From: Distichodus sexfasciatus
Lineage: Eukaryota > Chordata > Actinopteri > Characiformes > Distichodontidae
Length of the DNA: 64,000 bases
Reading direction: 5' to 3'
Assembly: GCA_032718565.1 (NCBI GenBank)
Contig: JAVGVS010000040.1
Span: forward strand, 2,518,527 to 2,582,526
Below are positions 23,486 to 32,925 of this stretch, piece by piece (position 1 is the first letter of the stretch; the number at the start of each line of letters is the position of its first letter). A program made the position numbers and the translations under genes. The notes below the pieces were generated by a model, which saw only the letters and a program-made list of their open reading frames with translations, was not told the DNA's origin and searched no databases.

Positions 23486-23597
23486 CCACACACACACACA
23501 CACAATGTTGCTTTTATTGTTATCTAAAAACAAATCTGGTACTCTGTGAGATATCAGGCACCTCCAGGACTTGGAGGTGTGTGTGTGTGTGTGTGTA
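23486..23597. repeat. Opposed CA and GT microsatellites
   Basis: CA repeats at 23486-23504 and GT repeats at 23577-23597 face each other about 72 bp apart and could pair as a hairpin. Confidence 0.85.
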
Positions 23598-23699
23598 CTT
23601 GTTCCTGTGTAAGGACAGAAGCAAAAGAAGCCAAAGTAGACATTCAGAAAACTGCAATTCAACAAATACGTACCATTAAAAAAAAAAAAAAACTACCTT

Positions 23700-24236
23700 A
23701 TGGGGATCAAATGTAAAATAATATATTAATGTGTTAATCAAATGTAGAGGTTGTTATTTAAGATTTATATATTGAGTGTGAGGTTGATTTGTGGCTTTTA
23801 ATTATGAGAGGGATCAAGAACTGCACGCTCCCCCTTTAAAACGCCATACGCTAGTTAAGGGGTGAAAATGTCCCTAATGTTCAAGTTACATCCCTTTTTT
23901 TTAACTTCCAGAAAAGATAATGCCAAAAATCTATATGAACCATGGGACACATGAACCATTTCTCATCCATGCACTCAAACAAATTCCAGCTCTGGTTTTA
24001 ACTCTATTAAATACATGGGCCTAACTTACGAGGAGGCATCTAAACTCGCCAGTACCCTCTGTACCCTCATAAATGGGTTAAGATACTGCCCACCAACATT
24101 CAAAGTTGCACCCTCTTCCTTTATGCACTTATATAAAAGATACCAAAATGTATATGAGCCCTGGAACATGGTTCCATATTGTTAATGATACAGTACATTA
24201 AATTTATGTATACCGCATTTCTCACCCACAACCCGC
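23700..24236. other. Intron sequence next to exon 1 with a degraded internal duplication
   Basis: No gene is seen. Two stretches resemble each other: about 23860-23950 and about 24085-24180 share the order CAAGTTACATCCCT / CAAAGTTGCACCCTC, then AAAAGATA...CCAAAA, then TATATGA(A/G)CC. This suggests an old local duplication of about 220 bp period. Confidence 0.3.
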
Positions 24237-24314
24237 CTCAAAATACAATTGCCAACCCAATTTTTAACCCTATTTTGCTCAGGAAGGGGAGAAAATGAAA
24301 GAAATACAGCACAC

Positions 24315-24317
24315 ACC
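24315..24317 (-). other. 5' splice donor of hs3st4 exon 1
   Basis: On the minus strand the coding sequence TGG TAC AG runs into GTGTGTGCTG. The exon's last base is 24317 and the intron GT is 24316-24315. The junction is phase 2, completing an arginine codon with the next exon. The same break after the WYR motif is expected for HS3ST paralogues, which supports the call. Confidence 0.85.
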
Positions 24318-25020
24318 TGTACCAGTCCAGTCCCTTCTCGTAGTTCCGGTCAAAGAAGTGTGGCTCGTTGCCCACCGCTCTGACGTCAGGATGAACCCTG
24401 AGGGCCTCGAGAAGAGCCCTGGTGCCTCCTTTCTTCACCCCGATGATGATGGCTTGGGGCAGTTTTTTGACCCCGTAATCCTCCGCCGTGCAGTTCGTGG
24501 GCGAGATCCGGAGCGCGCTGTCCGTGGTGCCAAAATCCCGCCGCTGCGGCGCGATTTCATCACCACGGACAGCGACGTCTCTGTGGGAGCTTTCCGTGGT
24601 CCTGAAATCCTGACGCTCCCCTGCCAAAGCCGCCGAATCTCCGCCTCGAAAACCGGCAGTAAACGCCTCCAGCCCGGCATCGGTGGGCTCGAATCCCACG
24701 GTTCGGCCCGTCACAGTCCCTACTACTACCCGAGGGTAGGGGTCGGGGTAAGAGCGGGATGAGAAAGATGAAGAAGAAGAAGAAGAAGAAGTGGGGGCAT
24801 AAAGTTTGTCCCTCAGCGTCACCAAAGTTGTCTCCTCCTCGGTGTCCAGCCGCACCTGGTAAGCGTAGTTGTCTTGCAGCGGGAACTGGAACTGGAACGA
24901 GTCGTAGCAGCTCATCAAGCTATAAAACAGGTAGGTGACCGACAGGGAGAGGGTGAACATGAATAAGATTTTCCGGGGCACTTTAGAAGTCAACACCGAA
25001 GTGCCGGACCAGAATGCCAT
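24317..25020 (-). CDS. hs3st4: Heparan sulfate glucosamine 3-O-sulfotransferase 4-like, exon 1 (partial CDS)
   Basis: Golgi enzyme that transfers sulfate from PAPS to the 3-O position of glucosamine in heparan sulfate. Seen: a 235-codon exon, ATG at 25020 in good context (G at -3 and +4) with an in-frame TGA eight codons upstream. Residues 1-17 are a short basic cytoplasmic tail; 18-36 form a hydrophobic signal anchor (FMFTLSLSVTYLFYSL). Residues 38-184 are a low-complexity stem with a serine run (about 78-90) and one N-glycosylation sequon (NCT, 176-178). The sulfotransferase fold starts at about 185: KKLPQAIIIGVKKGGTRALL holds the 5'-phosphosulfate loop (GVKKGGT, 194-200), and EPHFFDRNYEKGLDWYR (219-235) holds the family's acidic/His active-site residues (E219, H221, D224). 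The exon ends after 2 nt of codon 235 at CAG|GTGTGT, matching the family's single coding intron. The anchor and the EKGL(D/E)WYR block favour HS3ST4 over HS3ST2 or HS3ST3. The remaining domain lies outside the window. The open frame running past 24317 is intron read-through. Confidence 0.9.
24517..24609 (-). repeat. Inverted plus direct 21-bp repeat inside the hs3st4 stem coding region
   Basis: Plus-strand arms 24517-24537 and 24553-24573 are reverse complements at 18 of 21 positions around a 15-bp GC-rich loop (24538-24552). A third, direct copy lies at 24589-24609 (17 of 21 against the first arm). In the protein this gives the related segments RQDFRTTES (136-144) and RRDFGTTDS (160-168), 24 residues apart. 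It may form a hairpin in the mRNA. It lies in the non-catalytic stem, where change is tolerated. Confidence 0.75.
24766..24792 (-). repeat. Trinucleotide repeat coding the stem serine run
   Basis: A GAA/AGA run on the plus strand reads as TCT/TCC serine codons in the gene (residues about 78-86). It is a likely length-polymorphic coding microsatellite in the stem region. Confidence 0.8.
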
Positions 25021-25061
25021 CTCTGATAGCCAGCGATCCTCTCAGAGAAGTGGCCAGACAT
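24990..25061 (-). promoter_or_regulatory. Upstream ORF 2 overlapping the hs3st4 start
   Basis: ATG at 25061 opens a 23-codon frame out of frame with the main gene. It runs across the main ATG (25020) and stops at 24990. Ribosomes starting here would bypass the main start, so it could repress translation. Its context (AAACATGT, A at -3) is acceptable. Function is inferred. Confidence 0.45.
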
Positions 25062-25840
25062 GTTTCCCCGCCAGGTCTCGCATGGACACCACTCAATACA
25101 ACAACAATAAAAATCTGTCTGTCTAGCCTTCTAGCCCTTGCTTTACACAGGAATTTAAGCAGAGAACAATCCAGGGAGGAGAAAACGGGAAACTCGGGAG
25201 ATCCGGGAGGACGAGTGAGATGCGGGTCCGATTTTTATGAAATAATAACACAGAAAAAAGAGAGGTCCGAGGACGGAAGAGGGGGGGAAATCCAGAAAAC
25301 AACAACAAAAAAAGACGGGATGGTTTAAAATTCCAGAAGAGAAGGTCGCGTCGCTTCCCGCGCTATCGATTTCTTATTCCAGCGCTGACAGCCTTTGTCA
25401 CAATTTATCGGACTCAACTTGCAGATTAAGAAGACGGAGCTCCGGCATCGTTCCTCCAAACCAACATCCCGGCGAGGGCGAGACGCGGGAAGGGGACGAG
25501 AGACGGAGTCTCGGCATTTTACATGGCAAGAGAAGATCAAAATAAAGAAAAAGAAAGATAGAAGAGAGCAAAGTCTGTGAAGTGGTGTGCAAGGCACGTC
25601 TTCTCCCACTTGACAGGAGAAAAAATTAGATAGCGGACGCGGCCGTCCCTCTTCACACGCCCGGTTTTGCCATAGATCTGGAATATAAAATATGTATTTA
25701 GTAATGATGATAATAATAATAATACTTATTATTGTAATGGATGGATGTTAATCCGAGCGCGGGCTCTACGCGGTATCTCGGCTCCGTCCTCCCACTGCTA
25801 AATCCACCAACTTTGAGCGCTAGAAAGTGAAGGAGCTCTG
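25021..25840 (-). promoter_or_regulatory. Probable 5' UTR and proximal promoter region of hs3st4
   Basis: This is the 820 bp directly upstream of the ATG. It is richer in CpG than the AT-rich flanks and holds no recognisable repeat apart from a short (TAA)-type run near 25705-25730. Read on the minus strand it has pyrimidine-rich tracts typical of a leader. No splice site or exact transcription start can be fixed by eye. Confidence 0.5.
25042..25083 (-). promoter_or_regulatory. Upstream ORF 1 in the hs3st4 leader
   Basis: ATG at 25083 opens a 13-codon frame (MRDLAGKHVWPLL) that stops at 25042, 21 nt before the main ATG and in the same frame. It is present if transcription starts upstream of 25083. 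Short uORFs commonly lower translation of the main frame; that role is inferred. Confidence 0.5.
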
Positions 25841-25900
25841 CATAAATATTCATTGACTGCTGTGAGTGGCTGAGTGCCGCGACGCCGCGCTTTGATTGGT
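25841..25900 (-). promoter_or_regulatory. Candidate core promoter: CCAAT box and TATA-like site
   Basis: On the minus strand ACCAATC (25900-25894) lies about 45 bp upstream of AATATTTATG (25850-25841), a weak TATA-like site. Order, spacing and strand suit transcription toward the hs3st4 ATG, giving a leader of roughly 800 nt. Both motifs are short and could occur by chance. Confidence 0.35.
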
Positions 25901-26029
25901 AGATGCGCTGCGAGCATCAGAGCCGTGAGATCATCAAACCACAGCAATAACACTGTAGTAAGAGCAAGGACCAAGTCTGCTGGATGACACCCACCGGATC
26001 CCCAAAAAATCAGCTTACATCTGTTATAA

Positions 26030-26640
26030 ATATATATAATGAAACGTAGCCTGTAAATAAAATGCAATTTATATATTATAAATAAATTAAAAATGCAAGG
26101 CGTTTATGTATTATAATATTAGTATATTTATTACAAATGGTCAGGGTACATTTCAGTATAAGTTATACTCATATATGACAAATAAAGAATTTTGACTGCA
26201 ACTGTGTTGATTTTACAGCTGAAATAAAAAAGTACAAATGCTTATTTATGCTAATGCAACTTTGTTCTTTATAACATATAACAGCAATAATATTATAGGG
26301 TTTATAAAAAATATAAAGTTGAAAAACTTTTTATCTGTGCCTTTCTCTGACTTACATTTATGGAGAATAACGATTTTATAGGTTGTTATTCTTTATGGAA
26401 ATTATTTATTATTTCTTTTTAAAAAATAATTATATTCATTTTTTTTCCCTTAAAACACTTGATATAATATAGTAGTTTAAAAAAACACCAAATACACAAT
26501 TTATACCGCGGTTCCTTTTCATTTCTTTATGATACAGTTGGTACTGTCCATTTCTGTTATTATATATAATGCGTTGCTTCTAATCATATTTCACCGTGTA
26601 TTATTATGAGTAGAATACTGATCTTCATACCGCAAGTGTG
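26030..26640. other. AT-rich flank upstream of the hs3st4 promoter
   Basis: About 600 bp of strongly A+T-rich sequence with TATATA and TTTATA runs, sharply different from the GC-richer leader next to it. No gene or clear repeat family is seen. Confidence 0.5.
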
Positions 26641-27178
26641 TCTAGCCTAAAGAGTGAAGCTCATGTCTGCCCTCTACTGGCTTCAGAGAACCAATTACCT
26701 AAACAAGAACGTGGGAAAGTGAAATAAGGGTTTCCAGGATGGAAATATCTACTGGAAGAACTAATGATTCTATGTGCAAAATACTAATTTAAATGTATAG
26801 CAGGCAGATGGATGATCCACATCACCTGAACCCGGTTCACACTGCATTATTCAGTAAATGAGGAGTTCTGCCATGCGCTTGTGCTTTACATAGCTGTGGA
26901 GGCCAGTTCAAGGTGAAAAGGCTTATTTAGTGCCAAAGTTCATTTAGTACTTTTACAGCCATGCCATGACAGAGCTTATTAACCAGCGGATTGGCAAAAT
27001 TCCCTGGGATTAGATATAGGCTCTTCAGGGAAATAAATAGAGAGCAGAGATCAGAGATTGAATGGCACGGCAATGGTAATGTCCTCTACTATTACAAAAA
27101 CCCCTAATTTGTGATGTTTCAGGTTTTAGCCTTAAATTCTGTGTATCCTCAAGGACTTCACCTCAATAGAATATAAGA

Positions 27179-27210
<32 letters not shown>

Positions 27211-28200
27211 TATTTCTATTATTATTTTTTTTAAAATTCTGAATCATTATTTAAATCATTTTTAAATCACAAAGATATGCATTTTTTCATAAGAAAAATA
27301 ATCCAACCTTTAATAGTTGATCCTATTAATATTCTAAACATTGTTAGTGAACTATGAAGGCAAAAAACAACAATTAAAAGAAGTTTATTAGTGATAATCA
27401 AGATAAATATTCAATTAATCATGATATTGATTTGTGGTCAAATTGCCCAGCTCTATGTAATCTTACAAAATATATGGCACTGAATTATAATGCAATTGAA
27501 CTAAACATTATAAAGTTTTTAAACTCTGCTTGAGGAAATGTTCTCTAACTGGACCTTTAAGTTTTAGTAGAAATCCCCTGCGTTGGTGTGTGTCAACATG
27601 CCAGTCAACACACACACACACAGACAAAGACTGAGCACAGTAACAAAGACAATATCACACACAGTTACGTCACGAAGCACGTTGTGCCTGCCAGCGCTTT
27701 TCCTGCCTAGTAAGGTAAGTGAATCAAAGGCTGTGCATGAATCAGTATGTGGGACGTGTGAGCTGGAAGAAGCCAGAGATCAAGGTTGACCCTTTGTGTT
27801 TTAAGCCTTTGTGTAAGGTTAGAGTGTACAGCCTGCCGAACACACCGGAGCAATGAAAAGGTGTTTTTTTTCTCTCTTCCTCACCTGCTCACCTTTTCAG
27901 ACAAAGACTGATTCATGCTCCACACAAATAATTCACGGATTCATAAAATTATATACACATACTTTATTTAAAAATGCCTTTTGTTAAACTCATACAGATC
28001 TGTTTTGAAGGCTCTGAGGACATCCGTAGAGACATCGGCAGTCGTCCAGAAATGAAGGACAGATGAAATAAAAGGCCTTTCTAAAAATGTATTTAGATGT
28101 TCTGTAGAGATTTGTGAGTGCATCCAAAGCACAGTGAATGCAAAGAAAGTTCTTCAACAATATTCGAGATGAGATGGGAGACGTGAGAGAGGGGCAGTTG
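26640..28200. other. Intergenic stretch, no gene seen
   Basis: This contains a perfect AT run (27190-27211) and a CA-rich patch (27608-27625). Around 27360-27460 the sequence ends in GCCCAGCTCTA, like the right end of a hAT-type element whose left end I could not place. Short open frames here have no protein-like features. Confidence 0.4.
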
Positions 28201-28207
28201 ATTGCGT

Positions 28208-28408
28208 AATGGTAATGGAGTTGGCCCTGTGATCGGAGAGTCGCCAGTTGAAGTACCGAACCAGTAAAGGTACTACTGAGGTACTCATGAGCGAGGTACC
28301 GTCCCCAAGCACTGCTCCTTTATGGATGGGTCAAACGCAGAGGGTACATTCCATAATGGTGCGCAGTGTGCTGTGTTGTGGTGCATTCACAATGATCAAT
28401 AATTTAAA
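28208..28408 (+). mobile_element. Main tRNA-derived SINE family, copy
   Basis: Head GTAATGGTAATGGAGTTGGC, degraded B box GTCGCCAGTTGAAGTACC, then TACTGAGGTACTCATGAGCG, AAGCACTGCTCC, ATGGATGGGTCAAACGCAGA and the tail TTCACAATGATCAATAAT. Confidence 0.8.
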
Positions 28409-28486
28409 AATATATATATCAGCTTTTGGCCAGCTTTTTATACAAAGACATTTTCGACAGAAAGTAAGTAAAACAGTAATGATTTA

Positions 28487-29145
28487 AAGACCCCATATTG
28501 TGATAAAAATTGTTTTTCAGTTCTTTGGACATCCATTTGGGTCTGTACTGCCTCTACACACACTGTAAGTTTGATAAAAATGGTGACTTGTATTAATTTA
28601 GCCATGTCAGAAACCGTGTGCTTAAACCAGCCCTTTAGATTTCTCCCCTACTTCTACGTCACAGTATGGGACATTTGAATAACTCCACCCTCCTATCTGA
28701 GAAGCTCCGCCCACCAGGTAGAACTGCTAGCACGCCATGTTTTCCTGAAATGCTAGTGTAGGAATCACAATGAAGAAGTCTACCGGCGGAGTGTTGTGTT
28801 GAACATCTATGGCTGTATGGATGGTCTGTTAGCGGCAGCCGTGTGGATTATTTTCACGTGAGGTAAACTCTCACCGTGTTGTCTACACTACACCCAGTTC
28901 CGGAGTGAGGGGCGTGTGTGGGCAGCAGAGGCTCATTTGCATTTAGAAATACTAATGAGAAACAGCCTGTCCGGAAAGGGACTGAAATAGAGGAGTAAAA
29001 AGCAGGTGAAAATGGCTAATCTGAGAGGTGTTTACAGCAAACTGCTTCAGAGACATGTTTAGTGGAGCTCACAGACCTGTTTTAACTTCTTATGATGAAA
29101 ATGGAGTCCTTAATAATCATTCTTCGATGTCTACCGTCTTTGGCT
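28487..29145. repeat. Probable dispersed DNA element (AAGACCCCATATTGTG)
   Basis: The start AAAGACCCCATATTGTGATA resembles the common fish GGGGCCATATTATG-type element ends. The interior has ATGTTTTCCTGAAATGCTAG and CAGAGGCTCATTTGCATTTA. The right end is near AATGGAGTCCTTAATAATC. There is no second copy in the window, so the assignment rests on general knowledge. Confidence 0.35.
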
Positions 29146-29465
29146 ACTGTCTTTTTTAAAAAGCTGGGTGCGAAAAAGAATAACTCAGTAGGATGATTAA
29201 ATGGGAAATTTGAAAAATCAACAATCCTCTTTTAAGACACTTTCAGAACCTTTAAGGAACTTTCAGAATCCACTTCATTTTGATCACTCTTAATAAAACA
29301 GTAATTAATTATTTTTTTTGCACAATATGCGCATCTTTCTATAAATATTGTCTCTAACATATGTTACATTTTTTCATGCTGTAGCAGATGTACTGTTGAA
29401 ATGGAAAAAAAGGTGCAGCCATCAGGTTGTCAAAAATAATGAGATTTTATGTTATATCTTATAAC

Positions 29466-29700
29466 TGTGGGCCTCATTCACCAATGTTTTCTGAAGTTTT
29501 CCTTACATTCGAGAGTTGAGATGTTTAAATATATAATATCATGTTGAAAAAATAAGTTAATGTTTTGCATGAACAGGCATGCTGTAATATTTGAGTAAAC
29601 ACTTTTCACTGTTCAAAGATTCGTAGATCATTATTTAAGAAAAAATCTCAGATAATAAATCATTGATGACTGTCAGAATCTTTGAGTAAACTGTGTAAGT
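29466..29700. mobile_element. GGGCC-ended element, family e, degraded copy
   Basis: GTGGGCCTCATTCACCAATG plus TTTTCTGAAGTTTTCC at the left, and ATTGATGACTGTCAGAATC near the right, match the order in 18666-18948. The right terminus is eroded. Confidence 0.55.
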
Positions 29701-29711
29701 CAGTTTTAAGT

Positions 29712-30035
29712 ATTGAAATGAATCACATCGATGCATTGCGATGCATGAATGATTCTGCATCGATGCAGTGGCAAACCATAATTGATTAAATGTTGGACAA
29801 AATCAGTTGAAAACCTGTGGGTTATATCATAATAATATTGCTTGGTGCTTTTCTAACTGCAGCACAGAAATTCTAGTTAAAAAGCACATTACGTTCTGTG
29901 TGCAATATAAAGTAACGTAGAAAATTTCATGGAATGCATCGTGATACATCGAAATATCGTATTGAATCAAAAGGTTGACATGATAATCATATTCGAATCG
30001 AATCATGAGACCGGAGAAGTTTCACACATCTACAG
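29712..30035. mobile_element. hAT-like ATCGATGCAT element
   Basis: Left AATGAATCACATCGATGCAT, then GATTCTGCATCGATGCAG; right ATGCATCGTGATACATCG and ATTCGAATCGAATCATGAG. The ATCG-rich ends relate it loosely to the 40101-40500 element. Boundaries are approximate. Confidence 0.4.
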
Positions 30036-30042
30036 TAGGTTT

Positions 30043-30788
30043 AGGGCCTTTTTATACATATGTTGATATTTTTATAAACGCATTTTTTTATACATTTATT
30101 TTTTTAAATTGCGTTTACTCTACATTGGTTAAAAATCACCAGAACACAAAATGATTCCAAACTCGAATGTTTGCCACTTGTTTGCATCATGTTTTTTCTG
30201 TCAAGTGAACATCAGGCGACATGTCTAGCGTGGATCACGATACAGTAGCCTTCTTCATGGCTACCATTATCACTTATGGTACGTAAGGAATTCAAGGTAT
30301 TTGGGCCTGTGTTCACCAAATGTGTTTTTTGTGCTGTCAGTGCCTATTTTTAATACAAATCCAAGGAGCTTTAGTGTTCAGAGCGCTAAGCACCTTCAGC
30401 ACAAACAAAAACATCAGTGGAGACTTTTTTTACCGCAGCGCTCAGACAGCTTCGAGTTGAAATCCTATTAGAACTATTAGAACAGCTCTGGGCTCATCAA
30501 TGTCACTTCTCTCTTGCTAGCCAATGAAAATCGAGGAAGGGGTGGGATATACGCAGTCAAGAACGTGGTGGACACTAGGCCCTGCATGCAATGGAACTAA
30601 ACGTCATCATTTTAAGAAAACTGTGTTTTACTGCGTTTACACGTATCAATAGAATCCAGCGTTTTTATCTTCATCTTCAAAATGTGTGTTTGATGTGGCT
30701 AAAACTCTGTTTACATGTAAACAAAAAGGCCAAAACATATTTTTAAAATATGTGTTTAAAACAATATCCACATACATGTAAACAGGCC
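30043..30788 (+). mobile_element. GGGCC-ended element, family a, with TTA target and a nested family-b element
   Basis: Ends GGGCCTTTTTATACATATG and ACATACATGTAAACAGGCCC, each directly flanked by TTA (3-bp duplication), fitting PIF/Harbinger. The interior matches 7947-8232 (CACAAAATGATTCCAAACTC, AACTAAACGTCATC). It is interrupted at 30303-30583. Confidence 0.75.
30303..30583. mobile_element. GGGCC family b element nested in family a
   Basis: Ends GGGCCTGTGTTCACCAAATG and CGTGGTGGACACTAGGCCC. The interior AATACAAATCCAAGGAGC, TTCAGAGCGCTAAGCACC and CTTCTCTCTTGCTAGCCAAT matches 20525-20690 and part of 44325-44549. In the intact family-a copy at 12705 the flanks join as GGTATTTTAGTCACATGC. Confidence 0.7.
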
Positions 30789-31019
30789 CTTAAGAACAAA
30801 TTTGTTTTTATCAGTGGTCAGTGAAAGAGGTCGTTTGCTTCCAACAAGGGTGTGAAAGTTGTTGCTGAAACATAATTGGATTTACCTAATACCAAGAAAG
30901 ATTTACTTTGTATATCTCAGTAGAGAATTAATGCAGTAAATAATATAGTTCCTCTGGTCACCCATGTTTGCCTGGTCATAAGCGCCGAGTTATTAGATGT
31001 GGACTTTTCCGGTTCTGCC

Positions 31020-31640
31020 ACCGCCACAGAGGTATTGTAATAGACATGATAAAAGACTGTGTAGCTGTAAGTAGCTCAGAGCAACTTAATTGGTGTGCAA
31101 ATGAAAACAATTATCACTGTCATTAATGCACAGCTCACACGTCCTTAAAGCCCTAATCAGCACTCGCAGAAACGCAGTCGCAGCCAGCTCAAGATTAGCT
31201 CTGGCTGACTCTGGTAAACATACATATTTTGATGCTGCGTTCCCACTTTTTTCTGTTGTTTTTGGGCTTACACTGTTATTTTGGAAGTCTCTGCAGGGGC
31301 TGAGCTGACACCTGGCCTGCCAGTTGCTGTGACTCTTGATTGGGCCATTAAATCATCAGCATTGCTGTTGATCTCTGTTTTTCGGTGGCACGCTTTGTTT
31401 TGTAACCCCAGCAAGTGCTTAAATAAAGCTGTAGCCGTGCCAGGAAGCGCACTAAATTTCACAGCTTCTGGCTTTCACAAGTTTTTCTTTTTAGGAAAGT
31501 TGGCATTTGGGACTTTGGGTGAGACGGGCAGGGTGGGTGGCGGGCTTAACCGCGGTAAATCAACTTTGATTACACTCTTGGAACTACTCATAAAGCCTAA
31601 TCCAATCTCTCATAATTAATATTTTATCTTTTATAACACC
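31020..31640. other. Candidate conserved non-coding elements
   Basis: Repeat-free with GAGCAACTTAATTGGTGTGC, CAATTATCACTGTCATTAAT and TTGATTGGGCCATTAAATC: several homeodomain-type TAAT cores. A 112-codon plus-strand frame (31281-31619) has no known-family features. Regulatory role is inferred. Confidence 0.35.
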
Positions 31641-32371
31641 TAGGATCTCTCAATAACGCTATGGATTCATTAACATTAAAAATTGATTCTTCGCCGGCCT
31701 TCTAGTTCACAGGGCCATAACCTCGACACCTCAAATTGTCTGTGTATTGATTTATGGCTTAGAGGGCTTGCTGAAGCGTTTATGATTTTTTTTACAAGCA
31801 GGAGGGGAAACTAAGTTATAACATTTAAGAAAATGTGTAAACTCAACCCTGGCCATGTCAGGAGGCCAGGCCATTTTTCTTTAATTTGCTTGACCTCGGA
31901 CACAAGAAATCCACATAATGACTAGTGTGTTTCTTCATGTGTGTAACATTTTAAGGTCAGAGTTTATTTCAGCTTATATTACAGTGTTATCTAACAAAGA
32001 TTCAGTCTAAAAAAGGCAATGGAAATATTTAGCCAACACAGTTCGGGAGATACAAGCTAATGGTATATTGGTTTGTAATAACACCATCTATGGGTGGACA
32101 TGTGCCAATTTTGGTCTCTGAGATCTGACATGCAATCCTGTTCAGTCCACCAAAGGGTTTTGTTAAAACATGTACGGGTTAGTCTGTGGTCAGACTTTTG
32201 TGTAGGGAAGAAAAAATTTTAAAAAATTAAATGAAAACAATAGGGTATCAGCACTTCATGCTTGGACCCCTAATTATAAAACTATACTTACTAAGTACTA
32301 ATTATTTACTCTTGAAGATTCTTAGAAGAGACCAAAAAGCAACAAGCGACTTACCTAATGTAATAACACGC

Positions 32372-32925
32372 AGTATTATGCCCGAAGTATTGGGGACACC
32401 GCTCCAAATCAGTGAATTCAGGTGTTCCAGTGGGGGTTGTTGTTCAGGGGTTAGGATTGCCCCCATAGTTTCAGTGAAAGGAACACCAAGTCTGCTTTGT
32501 GGGAGCAGTTTAAGGAAGGCTCCATTCTGTTCCAACATGACTGCGCACCAGTGCACAAAGCAAGCTCCGTAAAGACATGGATGATAAGGGGGTTTGGTGT
32601 GGAGGAGGAACATGACTGGCCTGCACAGAGCCCTGACCTCCACCTGATAGAACACCTTTGGGATGAATTGGAGCGGAGACTCTGAGCCAGGCCTTCTCTT
32701 CCTACACCAGTGGCTGACCTTACAATCACACTTCTGGAAGAATGGTGAAAAATTCCCATAAACATACCACTAAACCTTGTGGACAGCCTTCCCTCAGGAT
32801 CTGAAGCTGATATAGCGTGAAAGGGTGGAACAACTCCGGATTAAAGACTATGGATTAAGAATGAGATTAAAGTTCATGTGTGTGTAGTTGTGTAGATGTT
32901 CCAATACTTTTGGCCAAATAAAAAA
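32372..32925 (+). pseudogene. Tc1-like transposon with internally deleted transposase
   Basis: The left part (GAAGTATTGGGGACACC, then GTGAATTCAGGTGTTCCAG) is the usual outer part of fish Tc1 elements. It jumps directly to the middle of the transposase gene at about 32432. The frame at 32497-32685 keeps the catalytic C-terminal region: FQHDCAPVHKA holds the second catalytic Asp, and WPAQSPDLHLIEHLWDELE the Pro-rich stretch and final catalytic Glu. An in-frame TGA at 32683 follows ERRL. The N-terminal DNA-binding part and first Asp are deleted. The right end TTCCAATACTTTTGGCCA is the expected inverted repeat. It cannot code a working transposase. Confidence 0.9.

Larger units (their letters stand above)
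1..24316 (-). other. hs3st4: hs3st4 intron 1 (5' part, continues beyond the window)
   Basis: No minus-strand frame between 1 and 24316 carries the rest of the sulfotransferase domain, such as the region around the family's EKTPSYFV motif. Exon 2 must therefore lie past position 1. The intron is at least 24.3 kb here, in line with the very long first intron of HS3ST4 in other vertebrates (family knowledge). It holds SINEs, inverted-repeat transposons, microsatellites and several repeat-free islands, listed separately. Confidence 0.7.

Noticed and set aside
23486..23597. CRISPR-like array from short repeats
   Set aside because: These are dinucleotide microsatellites in vertebrate DNA; no spaced direct repeats of CRISPR type exist in the window.
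24238..24316. hs3st4 frame continuing past codon 235 to residue 260
   Set aside because: The CAG|GTGTGT donor falls at the family's known intron position, and the extension (CVLYFFHFLPFL...) has no similarity to the enzyme.
24295..24762. 155-codon plus-strand frame opposite hs3st4 exon 1
   Set aside because: It is the antisense shadow of the hs3st4 coding sequence; the minus-strand frame carries the conserved sulfotransferase motifs.
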